Shown here: piece after piece, positions 25,555 through 39,000 of the stretch
Position numbering within the stretch: the first letter of the stretch is position 1
Layout of the letters: every line of letters begins with the position of its first letter
Origin: Limanda limanda
Taxonomy: Eukaryota; Chordata; Actinopteri; Pleuronectiformes; Pleuronectidae
Assembly (NCBI RefSeq): GCF_963576545.1
Contig: NC_083648.1
Location: 8,853,739-8,917,738, forward strand
Reading direction: 5' to 3'
DNA: 64,000 nucleotides
Program-made: the position numbers and the translations under genes
Notes under the pieces: model-generated
Database searches by the model: none
Told to the model about the DNA's origin: nothing
Seen by the model: the letters and a program-made list of their open reading frames with translations, nothing else

Positions 25555-28500
25555 TTAGTCTTTCTTCCCCTCCTTATGCTCCTCGTCTGGGTTGTAGACA
25601 CTGACAGTGAACTCGCCAGCTTCCTTTCCGTACTTGTTCTTGACCTGGAGGGCGTATTTGCCAGAGTCAGCCGTGGTGACGCAGTCGATCGCGATGCTGG
25701 CATACTTCCCGTGCTCCAACGTGAGCTTGATGTGGTTATCAGAAACCAGCACCCTGTCGTTCTTGGTCCAGCACACATCGGGTAAGGGCTCACCCCAGAC
25801 GTTGCCGGTCAGGTTCAGGCTCTGAGGAGGAGAAGAGGGACGCAGGGTTTTTGTTGTGTTTCGTACACATTTAGATTTCTGAGGACAGAGGTGCTCCAAG
25901 AAGGATGTGATGGCAAATAAAGATTGTGCTGAGACAAAGCACTTAACACAAAGTGAGTATCTAATTCATTTACCTTGCCCTCTTGGATTGCAACCACGTC
26001 TGGTAAGCCTCCAACGACACGAGCGCGGTCTACACATGAAATACAAGAGTCAGCAAAGAAGCAACCTGAAGCATTCATCAGGTGCACGACCTAATAATCA
26101 CACGAGTCTGTCTTTATGTCATAAAACATGGCACAGTATTTATCTACTCTTCTCTATGCATGAATGATGTTGTGATTTTTAATTGAAAACTTTCTTTTCT
26201 TCAATCTATGGTGAATTAAGATTTAATAAAATAACTTAAAGTCTTAAAACTTCACTTCTAAAAGTTCTATTAAACCAAAACAACCTCTATATCCAGAAAT
26301 ATGTTAAATCACTTCATAAAGAATTTGGTTTCTCTCAGTAGAACCAAAAATAGATAATCACTTACTTCTTTCTGCAATTGCTGCCGCCCTGCGGAAGGAA
26401 GGAGTGGAACATTATCAGAAACATCTCCATTTTTCTCCTCCTATGCTATACAATGCCAGGAAATGTATTTTGATTGCTTCTCAAAGGGCCCACACAGTGC
26501 ACAGACTATTTGTAGTTTGTGATGACCGTTAAAATTTATTTGCGTAAACATCCTCTTCAGACAGAAATACACAATTATGCAACACAAGGTGTCGTTTACT
26601 TACTTGAGCCTCTGGAATTCTTCAAATGCCTCTTCCCAAGCTGCAGCAGAAGCAAAATTAATTTTGTTACAGCAGGGAAAAATAGTCAGTATTATCTCTT
26701 TTCAATTGAAAAAAGTTGTACTCACCCTGGCCAGTCAGCTCAAAGACTCTCTTGACTCCGTCCTTGCCATCAAAGATGTCCATGGTGTATTTGCCTTTGT
26801 CCTTCTCAGTGGGCTCATTGATGTTAAGCCAGAGCTGCTCTCCTGTGAATCCGGACTTAACTCTCTCGGAGGCGGCGATCTTTGCATCTCTGAAGGGGAA
26901 ATGAGGAGAATAGAGATTATGTAAAGAATATTTTAAAACTGAATGAAACTGTGCTGCATCATGTACACCAAAAACCCTGATTCAAATTGGAAACGAAAGC
27001 GGTGATTCTAGCTAAGCTTCCTGCACAAACATCCCTATTCTAGTAAAACATGTGTTTTCATTATAGTTCAAGAGGGACAATTATATTAAAACAATTATCA
27101 GAAAAGAATGTAGAATACAGTCGGGGAATACACACTTTTGGAGCCAACCAACACGCAGTTCCTCATGGTGATATACGACCGAGGAGTGGAGGACGATACC
27201 GTGTTCAGTGCTGAGGACTTGAATTTCACAGGAGGAGTTGGCTAAGAGGGAAAAAAAAACATGAATCAGGAATTTATTTACAGCCCATATAAAACAAAAG
27301 GATAAGGAAAATAGTAATGAAGCAATCTATGGCTGTTAATAATTCATGTTGCACATTGGCACATTCTCTCCGTGGGTTTGTAATTCTATGTGTGGCGCTT
27401 CATTGTGTGTGGTCGTTCATTACTGCTTGATAGGTGTGAAGCTAAATGACTCACCAATAACCCTGAACAGCTCGTTCATTACAGCCTGATATCCTGGGGG
27501 AACAAAGGCGGCAGCAGTAATTAATGTCAGATTCGCCAATACTTCTTTTACCAGACTTACACCATTGATTTCCAATTTTTCATCAGTTGGAAAATTCGAC
27601 TTCACCTGCTTCTGTCAGATTGAAGAGGCTCTTATCTTTGCCTCTGTCATCCCTCAGATGTACCTCATAAATACCGGCATCCGCTTTGGAGATCTAGAGT
27701 TTGAAGTAAAACTTTAGTGTCCACGAGGCAACAATAAATTCCCTTTTCCCTCAAACTGAGGATAAAACTGTGTAATTCTTAGGACAGAAAAAAGACAGAA
27801 GAACAGCCAGACAGAGACAGACTAGACTGAAAGCCCAGGATGCTGCAGGCGGTGAAAGGAAAACATGGAAAAGGTAAGACGAGGAGGACACATGGAGAAA
27901 TTATGGACATGAACTTATGGCAACAAGATTATGTTCAGACTTTGGATCTTGGTGGTGGAGGAACGTCATCTGCAGGCGGCTTTTTTCCTTCTCTTTCTTT
28001 CTGTTTCTCTTGCTTAATTTTCCACTGTGAATTAGACAGATAAGCAGGTTAATGCAGGAGCGCCTCTCCAGAGCTCATGCAATGACACCAACCCTCTCTT
28101 TCTGAGTGATGTTTATACAGTTTCAATGCACTGGTGCCTTGAAACTTCAATATAACTTCTCTGGCACTCGAATTCAAAACCTCAAAAAGACAAGAGCTTT
28201 TATATTGGCCAGAGGAGTTATATTGAATTCAGTTAGAAATTAATAAATGAAAGAATGAATGAATGAATGACAATGAATGAATGAATGAAGCACACAGACA
28301 AACCATACATTGCATTTTCAGTGTATAGCCATAAATGTTTGAAAACACGACCTGTAAGCAGTAAGAATCAAAATGTCGAAATACGAATTAAAAGTAAAAC
28401 CTTCAAAAATAGAGCGTTAGCTGGATCCAGTATACATCTATTCTGTTTTCCAAGGATGACATGCTGATGTGCTGACTCCAGCACCGCTCAGGAGCGTGAA

Positions 28501-30677
28501 TATTTTCAAGAGTGTTTCATCATTTATGATTTTCTGTGTGTCAGAGAGGGAAGGTTAGCAGCGTAGCAACTAGTCTACCACAACGATGGAAGCATAGCTG
28601 CACCAGCGGCATCGCTACTTGCTCTGTACTCATAAGCCCACGACTCCTCACAAATAGCGGCCTGCGTATAATGGGCTGACCTTTCCGATATTAAAGGTCA
28701 ATTCGCCCTCCTGTCTCTCGATCTTCTGGGCATCCTCATCATCATCTGCAATCTCAATTTTGTCCTTGTACCAGTTGATTTCGGTCTCGGCTTTGACATT
28801 TCCGATCTGTGGAGCGAAAGAAGGGACGTGGGAATGATTTGACTGAGACTCTGAGACTATTTACTGTATGACTTGAACATTCATAAAAATATTTGAAGTT
28901 CCTTTTCTTACCTTGCATCTCAACAGCACATTACATTCTGGAGTGACAGCAAAGTCAAGGTACTCGACAAAGTGAGGACCTGTGGAAAGTAAATGGAAAA
29001 TAATCTTAATAACACTTTTGTAAGTTATGTTATTAATTATTAAACACTGCAGAAAGATCTCTTACCTTGTTTCCTGACCCATTCTGCCCTCTCAAATTCT
29101 GATTTCCTTTGAAGCTCCCTGAATTCTGGACAGGGGCAAAGAAAATGTGACAGTTAAAAATGTGACAGTTAAATGTCATATCCGAAATTCTTGGAATGTT
29201 TCGTTCCTGAAAAGTAAACTTAAGAACACATGAGGGTGAAGAAAAGGTTGTCTTCTGCTGCCCCCCAACGGACATGTAGCATAACTGCAGTGAATGCAAC
29301 ACACCCAGCAGAGCAAGATGTTCAGTGTGTGTGATTAAAAGATTATCTGCAGGTTGAGGTGTCTGCTCTGTATTACATAACATAATAAATTAATATTAAA
29401 AGCATCAGTATGGGTATTAAAGTTGCATTTAAGATCTTACCATCTCCAATGAGCACCAGGCTGGTTGTCCCCTTGGCCTTTCCATCCACCAGGTTAAAGG
29501 TGAACGTTCCCTCATCGGTGACCTCCAGAGAGTCCATGAACATTTCAATGATGCCGGTGGACTTGTCGAAGTTCATTGAGTATTTCTGGAAAACAATAAA
29601 GGAGAGTGTTTCACAGACAAACACCATTCTATCATTTGTAAACGTAAAGTCTGAAAGATTCTCCATATTAGAAGTGGAAATTTTGAACAAGTTAGCTTGG
29701 AGTATGATCCCGACCTTCCCCTGAGTAATGAGGACGTCGTTGAAGACGTAATCCACTTCGCAGGCAGAGCTGCATTTCTCCAACTGAGTCCAGAATCTCA
29801 CGCAACCCTTCTCCAGCAACTCCATGGACATTTCTTTCTTAAAGGGAATAACTAGAAAGCACCATATTTATCAACACTCTTGTAGAGACCAATGCACTTT
29901 TATGACCACTGCTTGGAAACTACAATATTCTTGACAAAAATAGTTAAGACATGTTTTCAAACTTTATGATAAAGCAGTGTGAGATCTGTGCTGTGTGGAT
30001 ATTCACCAGGGAACTTGTGTTCATGGCTGATGTCCAGGAGACGCTTGAGACCTGTCAAAAAACAATGGCAGCAGCAAAGTGGTCAATGTCACGACCTCAG
30101 CAATCACTCATCCAACTGTTTCCACAACCCTGACAAAGAAGATACTTGAGATAACATTTCAAGACAAACACATACGCCTATGGGTGCAACATATGTTATA
30201 ACCATATAACAGACATGAGCCTCTCTCACTCTTTTAGCAATTATGTCATCCATATAAATATCAAGTGAATCAAGTTGCAGGAACGAAGGAGCAGAGGTTC
30301 CAACACCGGCGGCTGACTCACCCTCCTCAGTGAGTGTGTAGCTGGAGGAGATGCCGTCAGTGTTGGTGACCACACAGGAGAAGATTCCCAGATCTTCCAG
30401 GGAGGGGCTGTTGAAGATGGCTCTGGACCTGGAGACAGGCGGCCACAAACAGGATGTGAGGAAAATAAATGTCTCTCAGTTGTTTCCAGGGGAGCTGCAT
30501 GAAGAATTGTTCTCCCTTACCTGCCCTGTTCACTGACAACAGTCAGCCGTGAGGAGTCTGTAATGGTCTTGTAATTCTTTGACCAAACAAACTCGGAGCT
30601 TTCACTCATCTCGGAGCATTCAAAGATCATCGAGATGATGCCATCATCATCGACATCCACATAAATCTCTTTGGTGC
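25555..30677 (-). CDS. myom1: MYOM1 exons 21-36: Ig domains M9-M13
   Basis: Exons 30677-30521, 30428-30322, 30051-30007, 29851-29715, 29585-29441, 29125-29066, 28979-28912, 28806-28681, 27693-27606, 27493-27455, 27241-27136, 26889-26726, 26640-26604, 26388-26366, 26029-25974, 25821-25555; residues 999-1539. The small exons 29125-29066, 27493-27455 and 26640-26366 code for the alpha-helical linkers between Ig domains that make the elastic myomesin tail. M13, the antiparallel dimerisation domain in mammals, ends YGKEAGEFTVSVYNPDEE and a Lys-rich tail. Exon 31 uses a weak GTGTGT donor, but frame and homology require it. Confidence 0.9.
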
Positions 30678-30710
30678 CTGAAAGCAGAGCAAATGGAAAT
30701 GGTTACTGTG

Positions 30711-30752
<42 letters not shown>

Positions 30753-33700
30753 GGTGTGTTCGTGTGTCTGTGTGTGCGTCACTGATGGGTTACAGATTTC
30801 CAGTCTGGATAAAATACAACTCCACTTTCCAGGAAAACTCGAAACCCAATGTGTGTGTGTGTTATATAACAGCCACACTCACCAGGGTGAGTCTGGGCCG
30901 GGATCGGACCCAGGGCAGCCGATGCCTTTCCAACTCCAGCAAGATTTTGAGCGCGCACAGTGAAGATGTAGGATGCACCAGCTTTCAGCCCAGTAACCTG
31001 GCCAGTTGAAAACAACACTGATTCATTATTTCACAAACATATATCTCGTGAAGATGCTACAGTGACACATTGAAAACATCATTCATATTGTATTCACTGC
31101 CTCACCTTCATGTATTTCTTCTTGTTGGCCTTCTCGTGGACAGCCTTCCAGCCCTTCTGTCCAGCAGAGACCTCCTTGAGGTCCAGGTAGTACCCGTTGA
31201 CAGGAGAGCGGCCCTCAAATGCAGGGGGCTCCCACAGGACCACCACAGAGGTGTCACGGACCTCCAGCACGTGGAGACCAACGGGAACACCTTGAAGGAG
31301 CCACAAGGACGTTTAGTAAGTGAAGAATTGCAAGATACTTTAAATGAGATCAGGATCAAGTTTGGATTCAGAAAACATTTGCTCTCATTTGATGAACATA
31401 CATATACTTGACATGCATATATACATTCACAGTTCTTTTTCTGAGTACACTAAAAACGATATACAAATCGAACAAAGAGTATTTTTACTCCAAGACATAC
31501 TTCTAATGTATATTAGCAAATCATTTTAAATGTTATTCTTTAATATTTGGAGAAGGGTGCACTGCTTCTTTGTTGCTTACATGGTTAATTGTATCAATGG
31601 AATGTATTGTAAGTGGTTTTTTAAGTTGAATTATTTAAATACATTTTTGAATAGCACAGAAGACACGTTAACCATTATTGTTTTATTGCATGTTAGTATC
31701 TACTCGGATGTGAAAAGAATTGTTGTCAGCAAAACTTTTTCCTGTGGAATTATTGTACTTATCTTCTCCCTTATTAATTGCATGCATTATCCTCTTTGAA
31801 GTGTGCAAATACACATCCACGTGATAAGAAATGATCCCGACTTGACTTTTGAAAATGTACTGTCTGTCAGAATGTTTTCTTTTACCTGGCACAGTAATGG
31901 TCCATTCCTTGCACTCCAGAGATGCACTGGCCAGAGAGGCTTTGCTCACACCTGCCATGTTCATAGCGCGCACCTGGAACTGGTAGAAGACATTCTCCTT
32001 CAGGTCCTCAGCCTAAAGGAAGGCAAGGGCAGATCATGAGAAATTATTAGAAGTTCAGTTGTTAACTTATTTGTGCATCACACAACGCCTACATTCAATT
32101 CTGTGACTTGTAATTATGGAGAAAAACACGTACTTTGTAGGTGGTTGTAGTCAAAGCTTGGTGGTTCATTTCATGCCATTTCCCCACAATGTTTCCCTTC
32201 ACAGTCCTGTAGTCCACAAAGTATCCCCTGATATCAGCCCCTCCAGTGTTAGCAGGCGCGGTCCAGCCCAGAACCATGAAGTCCTTGACGGCCTCCAGCA
32301 AGGTCACACCAGTGGGCCTCCCAGGGACGGCTATAGATAGAGTAGAGAAGGTGGTCAGTGCCTGTTTATGTTATTGTAGATAACAGAGTGTGAAAAAGAA
32401 GTAAGTCAAAATCATTTTTCAGATATTCAGCCCTTACTTATTCAGCCCTTACTTATTTCCTTGAATTAAAAATTCCGTTCTATACATAGTCCCATACAGA
32501 TGACCTGGTATTTGCCAAATATTGCACACATCTTAGTGGTCATTAGTGTTAAGACATCACAGACATTACAAACGCAACTGCTGAACATGCTTTGCACACA
32601 GAGTTATTTCAATGTATAATGTACTTACGCTCGAGGCCAGAAGCCGGCTGACTCTCATTAGGTTCATGCTCTTTAAGAATTCAATGTTTTAGCCTTCAGC
32701 TTGGCCATGCACCTAGAGGCAAACCCTGAAGAGTTGTCAAACAGCAAAACAGAACTCGAGCGAAATCAACTTTATACAGAAATCAATACCAACACAGAGA
32801 AAAAAGCATTTTTAAATTGGAACTCAATTGTTAGTCATCCGCGTCACTAATGAATGTGAAACAGCAAAATGACAAATTCCACTGTTAGTGATGAGCACGT
32901 CTTGCAGGCACATGCAATTACACCCACGAGCGTCACAAACAAACAAATGTCACTTGTGTGCATATGGCATTCATGATATGAGGGCATTTGGCAGCAAAAG
33001 AGGAGATAATACCTAGAGAATGGATGTAAAGTAACTGAGAATTATGATTCAATGTGTTTGATTAGTTAACAGGAAAGAATAGATGAAAGTTAATGGACAT
33101 AGATGAGTTTAGAGAATCTCATGGCACAGATCTTGTGTGTATGGATTTGAATCTTAATGACGAAAAACGGGAATGAGTCTGTGCAGCAATTATTCCTGGG
33201 AGAAATAAATGTTAAAAAAAAAAGAGGAGAGAAAATGTCTACGGGGCAAAGTGAGAAATGGAAGTGAGTTCGGATGGGGACACTCACCGATGGCAGCCTG
33301 CACAACCACAGCATCAGAATCGTGGGAGCTGTGGCTGTAACCAGCTGCATTCACTGCCTTCGCCCTGAACACGTAGCTTTCTCCAGTGGTCAGGCCATGG
33401 CACACAAACCTGTTCATGGGGAAGAGAGTTTGATTTATCAACAGAAGAAGAACAAGGCTAGTGCCAACCTTCACATTTTTCATACTTTACGATTTATACC
33501 TTTAATATTACAAAGTAGAATGAATAATACTTTTGGCCTTTCCTACGCTTGTGTGGAATGTAAGAGAAAAAACTTGAAACAGTAAACCAGCTTACCTGGT
33601 CTGCTTGACAGGCTTGTTGTTGCATGGCATCCAGACATCAGAGCCGACCACGGTACATTCAATATAGTACCCAACCAGGTGTGTGACATCCTTTGAGGCC

Positions 33701-36036
33701 CCCCATAAGACCGCCACTGAGGTGTCGGTGTTCCTGATGGCCACTGGGTTGCCTGGAGCGCTGGGCAGGTCTGTTGAGAACAAGGGACATATGAGTAAAT
33801 AAGAAAGACAGACAGGATGTTAGACTTACTACAGTTACATTTCATTATGCTATAGGCTTAAGGTCATATTGGCCAACCTAAGGCAGAAAAGTGCTGATAA
33901 ACTGTGCCACCTGTACATGATGCAGGTCTTGCAGGCTCACCCAGTTTATCCCCGACTGTGATCTCTCCCGTGGAGACGGAGGACTCGCCCACGCCAGCCG
34001 AGTTGCAGCAGCGCACACGGAAGCTGTAGGATTTACCCTCGGCCAGGTCAAACAAGGCAAAGCGGGGTGACTTGACTGGCATTCCGGTGTTCACCCTCTG
34101 CCAGGTGTCCGTACCTGCAATACACTGAGGTAGAGCCAGCGACGTGTCAGACTGATGACAATAGGCATTTAAAATACATTCTAAACAGATTAAGAAACAG
34201 AAAAATAAACAGATTACGGAGCGGGAGAGATGTTATTACTGGCACATTTACAGATATCACTGTCCCTGTAGAATAAATACAATTCCTCGTAATAACAACA
34301 ATCAAAATAGCACTGGGCTCGGAAAACAAACAATCAAAGGTAGTTCACTTTCTCCTCACCTTCTCAATATAATACATGACTCCTTCATGACCTCTCTGGA
34401 CTGGGGGCTTCCAGGCGAGCACCACATAGCTCTTGGTCGCCTCAGTAACCACAACATCCGAGGGTTCTCCAGGGACGAAGCCCACTGAAGAGACGAGAGG
34501 ACCAGGAGACTGAGTACAAGACGCTCAAACACCAATTGATCAATATGAAAAGCCATTTGCCTGGTTAAAATATAATATAAATAAACTATAAAATATTTTG
34601 TCCGATCCACAGAAACATTGCAGACAGTACACCGAAGTTGAGGTCCGATACCCAGCTCTACACCTTGTGTCATTCAAATAACAGATTTTGATGTTGTCCT
34701 ACCAGTGGGATCCTCCTCTGTAAACTTGATCATCCCAGTCCAAGGAGCTAAAGGACCAGCTGTGGAGGAAAATAAAAAATAAATTGATTAGAAATGTAGT
34801 TGCTGGCCTTTTCAGTAACATTTCAGCAGCTCTGTGGCGAGTTAGCCGAACCTCTGAGGCGTCCTCTGTCAGAGTGATCCATGGCGACTACGGCCTCGGA
34901 GACGCGGGACGGACGACTGACTCCTGCCATGTTCAGAGCCGTCACCCTGAAGGTGTAGGAGCGGCCCTCCACCAGCCCTGTGACCGGGAAGCGGGCGTAC
35001 TTCACCGGGGTGTCATTGCACTGAGCCCAGTGCTGGGTGCCCACCTCACACCTGTAAACACAAGACACACACACACAGGTGATGTACAAATCACATGTGT
35101 GACGCAAAACTAAGTCTTATTTAAGATGATTTTAGAGAACATCTGTCTCATTAGGACGTCACTGACAAGTCCAATCTATGAAATGCTCATTATATATATT
35201 TTCAGTGGCAGTCACAGGGACAGGAGGCAGGTAGGAATGTATGAAGGTGTTATTCATCTGGAAGGTAACAACACATCTGTCAAGATTTCAGTTCGGTGGA
35301 ATTAGAAACAGATGTATGATGATGGATGATGATGGACGGATGATGGACAGATGATGGACGGATGATGGACAAATGTATGATGATGGATGGTGGACGAACA
35401 GATGTATGATGATGGATGATGATGGACGGATGATGGACAAATGTATGATGATTGATGGTGGACAAACAGATGTATAATGATGGATGATGATGGATGGATG
35501 ATGGACAGATGATGGATGGATGATGGACAAATGTATGATGATGGATGGTGGACGAACAGATGTATGATGATGGATGATGAAGGATGGATGATGGACAGAT
35601 GATGGACGGATGATGGACAGATGATGGATGGATGATGGACAAATGTATGATGATGGATGGTGGACGAACAGATGTATGATGATGGATGATGAAGGATGGA
35701 TGATGGACAGATGATGGACGGATGATGGACAGATGATGGATGGATGATGGACAAATGTATGATAATGGATGGTGGACGAACAGATGTATGATGATGGATG
35801 GATGATGGACGGATGATGGACAGATGATGGACAGATGATGGACGGATGATGGACAGAGTCACGACATAGTTGGCTGACGAACCTGTCGATGTAATATCCC
35901 AGGATGGAGCTGCTGCCCTCCACCGCTGGCTGCTTCCAGGTCACCACCACATAATCCTTGTTGGCGTCATGACAACGCACATCCAGGGGGGCCACGGGAA
36001 CCCCCTCCACCTCCACATCGGCATCTGGCAAAACAA

Positions 36037-36099
<63 letters not shown>

Positions 36100-39000
36100 A
36101 GTGAGTGAGTAGGGCAGGGCTCAGGCTCAGGCTGAGCTCCATTACGTACTCAGTCTCCATTTTCTGACCTACTTCAGCCTTTACAGTACAGTGTGCGAAG
36201 CAGCGCTGTGGAGATCTATGATTGATGCATTTATTTCTTAGTAACACAAAACAAATTCAGAAGATTCTCTCCAATGCATAATCCTGCAGATTTTTGGTGC
36301 AGGCACGTCACCCTCGGCAGTGACTCTCCTGACATGCAGACAGATTTAGAAGCGACATTGCTCGGAGGAAACCAAACACCTCAGAAAGAGCGTCATGGCA
36401 CTCAGAGACACTGCAGAACTGAAAGGCTCTCCACCGTATCTGTACTGTATGTGGAGTAATCTGTAACATGCTGTGCTACACACGGTCCAATTCTCCAGCT
36501 TCTTAGATTAATTCAACTTTCAATGCACGTATCTAAAAAGCTACATTTCTAAGGTGCCTCTTCTATGTGATTATGGTACTTTACCTCTGACGAACACGTA
36601 AGCAGAGTAGGTGTTGAATCCAGATTTGGTGTTGACGCGCAGGGTGTACATGCCCTCATCTTCCTTGTTGAGGTGAACAAGAGTGAGAGTGGCACGCTCA
36701 CCAGACCAGTGGGAGTGGACCCATTTGGATTCCTTCAGGGCGACGGCTGACAAGTCAAAACAGCAGAGGTGTGACTAGCGACACATGGGGGATTAATAAT
36801 TATACTAAAAGACTGAACGCTCTACTTACAGTTTCTGTACCACACGACGTCAGGCTGGTATTTCTTCACAGTGGGATAAACGATGACAGTGCAGCCCAGA
36901 CTCAGGGTCTCACCCTCGCTGCCAAAGGCCACTTCAAATTTGTCGATGATGGTGGTCTCGAAGGTGACACCGTGCTCAGCGCAGAAACCATCTGCAAATA
37001 TTCACTAGAATTCACAACCTGTGGTTTTGTCCGCCACCAACCAGTGCAGTTTCAGTCAACGTGTATTTTCCCCCCCCAGACTCATATAAGGTCACTGGGA
37101 CCTTTGACCACTTTGATATAATCAGCTCATCTTTGAGTCCATGTGATGACAAATCAAAATTCCCTTCAGGCAGATGCAAGATATAATGTTTAAGAGACCA
37201 ATGAGCTGTAAGGAGCTGAAGAGCAGCTGCTTTTCATTTCATTCTTCTACTCATTTTTGATTATTGCAACTACAAGCTCTACTTTATCTCATTTGGAGCT
37301 CTTTAGTTACCCAAACGTATGTGAAATGTAGAATGTGCTGAACACAAATGTTTCTTGTTATGCTTAAAATAAATTAAATCAAGAGTGACTCACGTGGTTT
37401 AGCATCGAGTGGACCTGCTTCCTCTTTGTCCTGGAACCCTGCAAAAAATAAAAGATCTAAATCAGTAACCTATTGAAAAAATATAAATGTATTACACATC
37501 TCACAACTTTAAAACATAAGATTTTCCTGCTGTCCATCACTGATGCCATTTGACCTCTGACAACACTCTTCCAGACACAACTGGACCATGCTGTGTTTAC
37601 AATGGGCCTATTTTCACCCTCCACTCTGACCTATGACCTTTAGCAGCAGGAACAGGAACTGATACAGATCAGACGGCCTCGGGACTTACTTTTGACGACA
37701 ATGGTGGACACAAAGGATGTTTCTCCTTTTATGTTGAGCGCAGACACCTGATACTGAGCAGTGTCGAGGAAATCACAGCTGGAAAGGAAACAAATCACTG
37801 GCACCTCATCTGCATTGAATATTTCCCACTCAAAACACTCAGCTTGTTGTAGCGTGCATTGTAGACACACATGTCATTGATACTGACGGAGGCCACGCAG
37901 TGTGAGCTGAAGGATTACCTACTTCTTGATCTCCAGGGAGTGCATGTTGTAATTGCTCTCCTCCGTGTACTTCTCGGAATGGGCCTTGGCATCGATGAGC
38001 ACATTGTTTTTGTACCTTGAAGACAGCGGAAAGACAGCTGGTTTATTTTTTCTTACCGTTGCCCTCGGAGTGTGTAATTGCAGAGGGAGGGTGTGTGCGT
38101 TCAAGTTGCGACGGAGGAAAATAAGACGAGAGCTTTGGACAGAAACTTCTCTGTGACTCACTCACGCCCGTTTCGCCCTCATCAGCATCTTTTTGCTGGT
38201 GTGACTCATAGAAGGTGGGGACCAGTGAGCTGGGGAAATGTCTTACCAAGCGATCCTGGGTTTGGGCCAGCCGGCCACGGTGCAGTGCAGCTTGACGGTG
38301 TTGCCCTCCCAGACCGTCTGTCCACGGGGCTTCACAATAAACTCCGGAAGGTGTGTCAGGCTGTCTGGGTTCATTTTCTTACGGAACTCGGACCACTCTT
38401 CCATCTACGTGACACGAGAGTGAAGCCAGACTCTGAGATTAAGTGCAGGATTACTGGGGTTTTTTATGAAAAGATGATTTAACCTTAACAGTGGAAAACA
38501 ATCAAACAAAAGAAAGGATGTACCGTCTTGTTCAGCTGCACACGCTCAGCAGATTCCCTGATTTGCATTTTTCTGGTCTTCTTCTCCACTTTCACGTCCA
38601 CAGTCTCGCTGGCCTCCCTGACAAACAGGTTCCTCATGGCCACATAGTTGATCCCCTCCTCCGTGACCACTTCCTGGGCCTCCATCAGACCCCGAGCCAT
38701 TTCATGACTAAGGGGGAGGAAGGAAAATATCTTACAACACATAAAACAACTGATTTCTCTCTCTCATGTGCATGTTTGGCTTCACTCACTTGGCTCGAAA
38801 TACAGGTACGACATAGCCGATAACTTCCTTGTCCGTGTCCATGGCCAGGTAGGTGCGTTTGGCTCTCAGCGTGCTCAGTTTAGCCTCCTCCTGCACCTTC
38901 ACCTTCTCTGTCTTCACAGAGGTCGTAAGGCTAGGAGGTCACACACAACAATTAAAATTAGATACTGTGCGTGGCAAATTCATACAATCAAGTACAGTTC

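Noticed and set aside
35288..36247. 319-aa open frame rich in His, Pro, Ser, Ile on the - strand
   Set aside because: It runs from the real MYOM1 exon 10 into the intronic minisatellite. The donor at 35882-35881 and the continuing FnIII domain in the next exon show the rest is intron.
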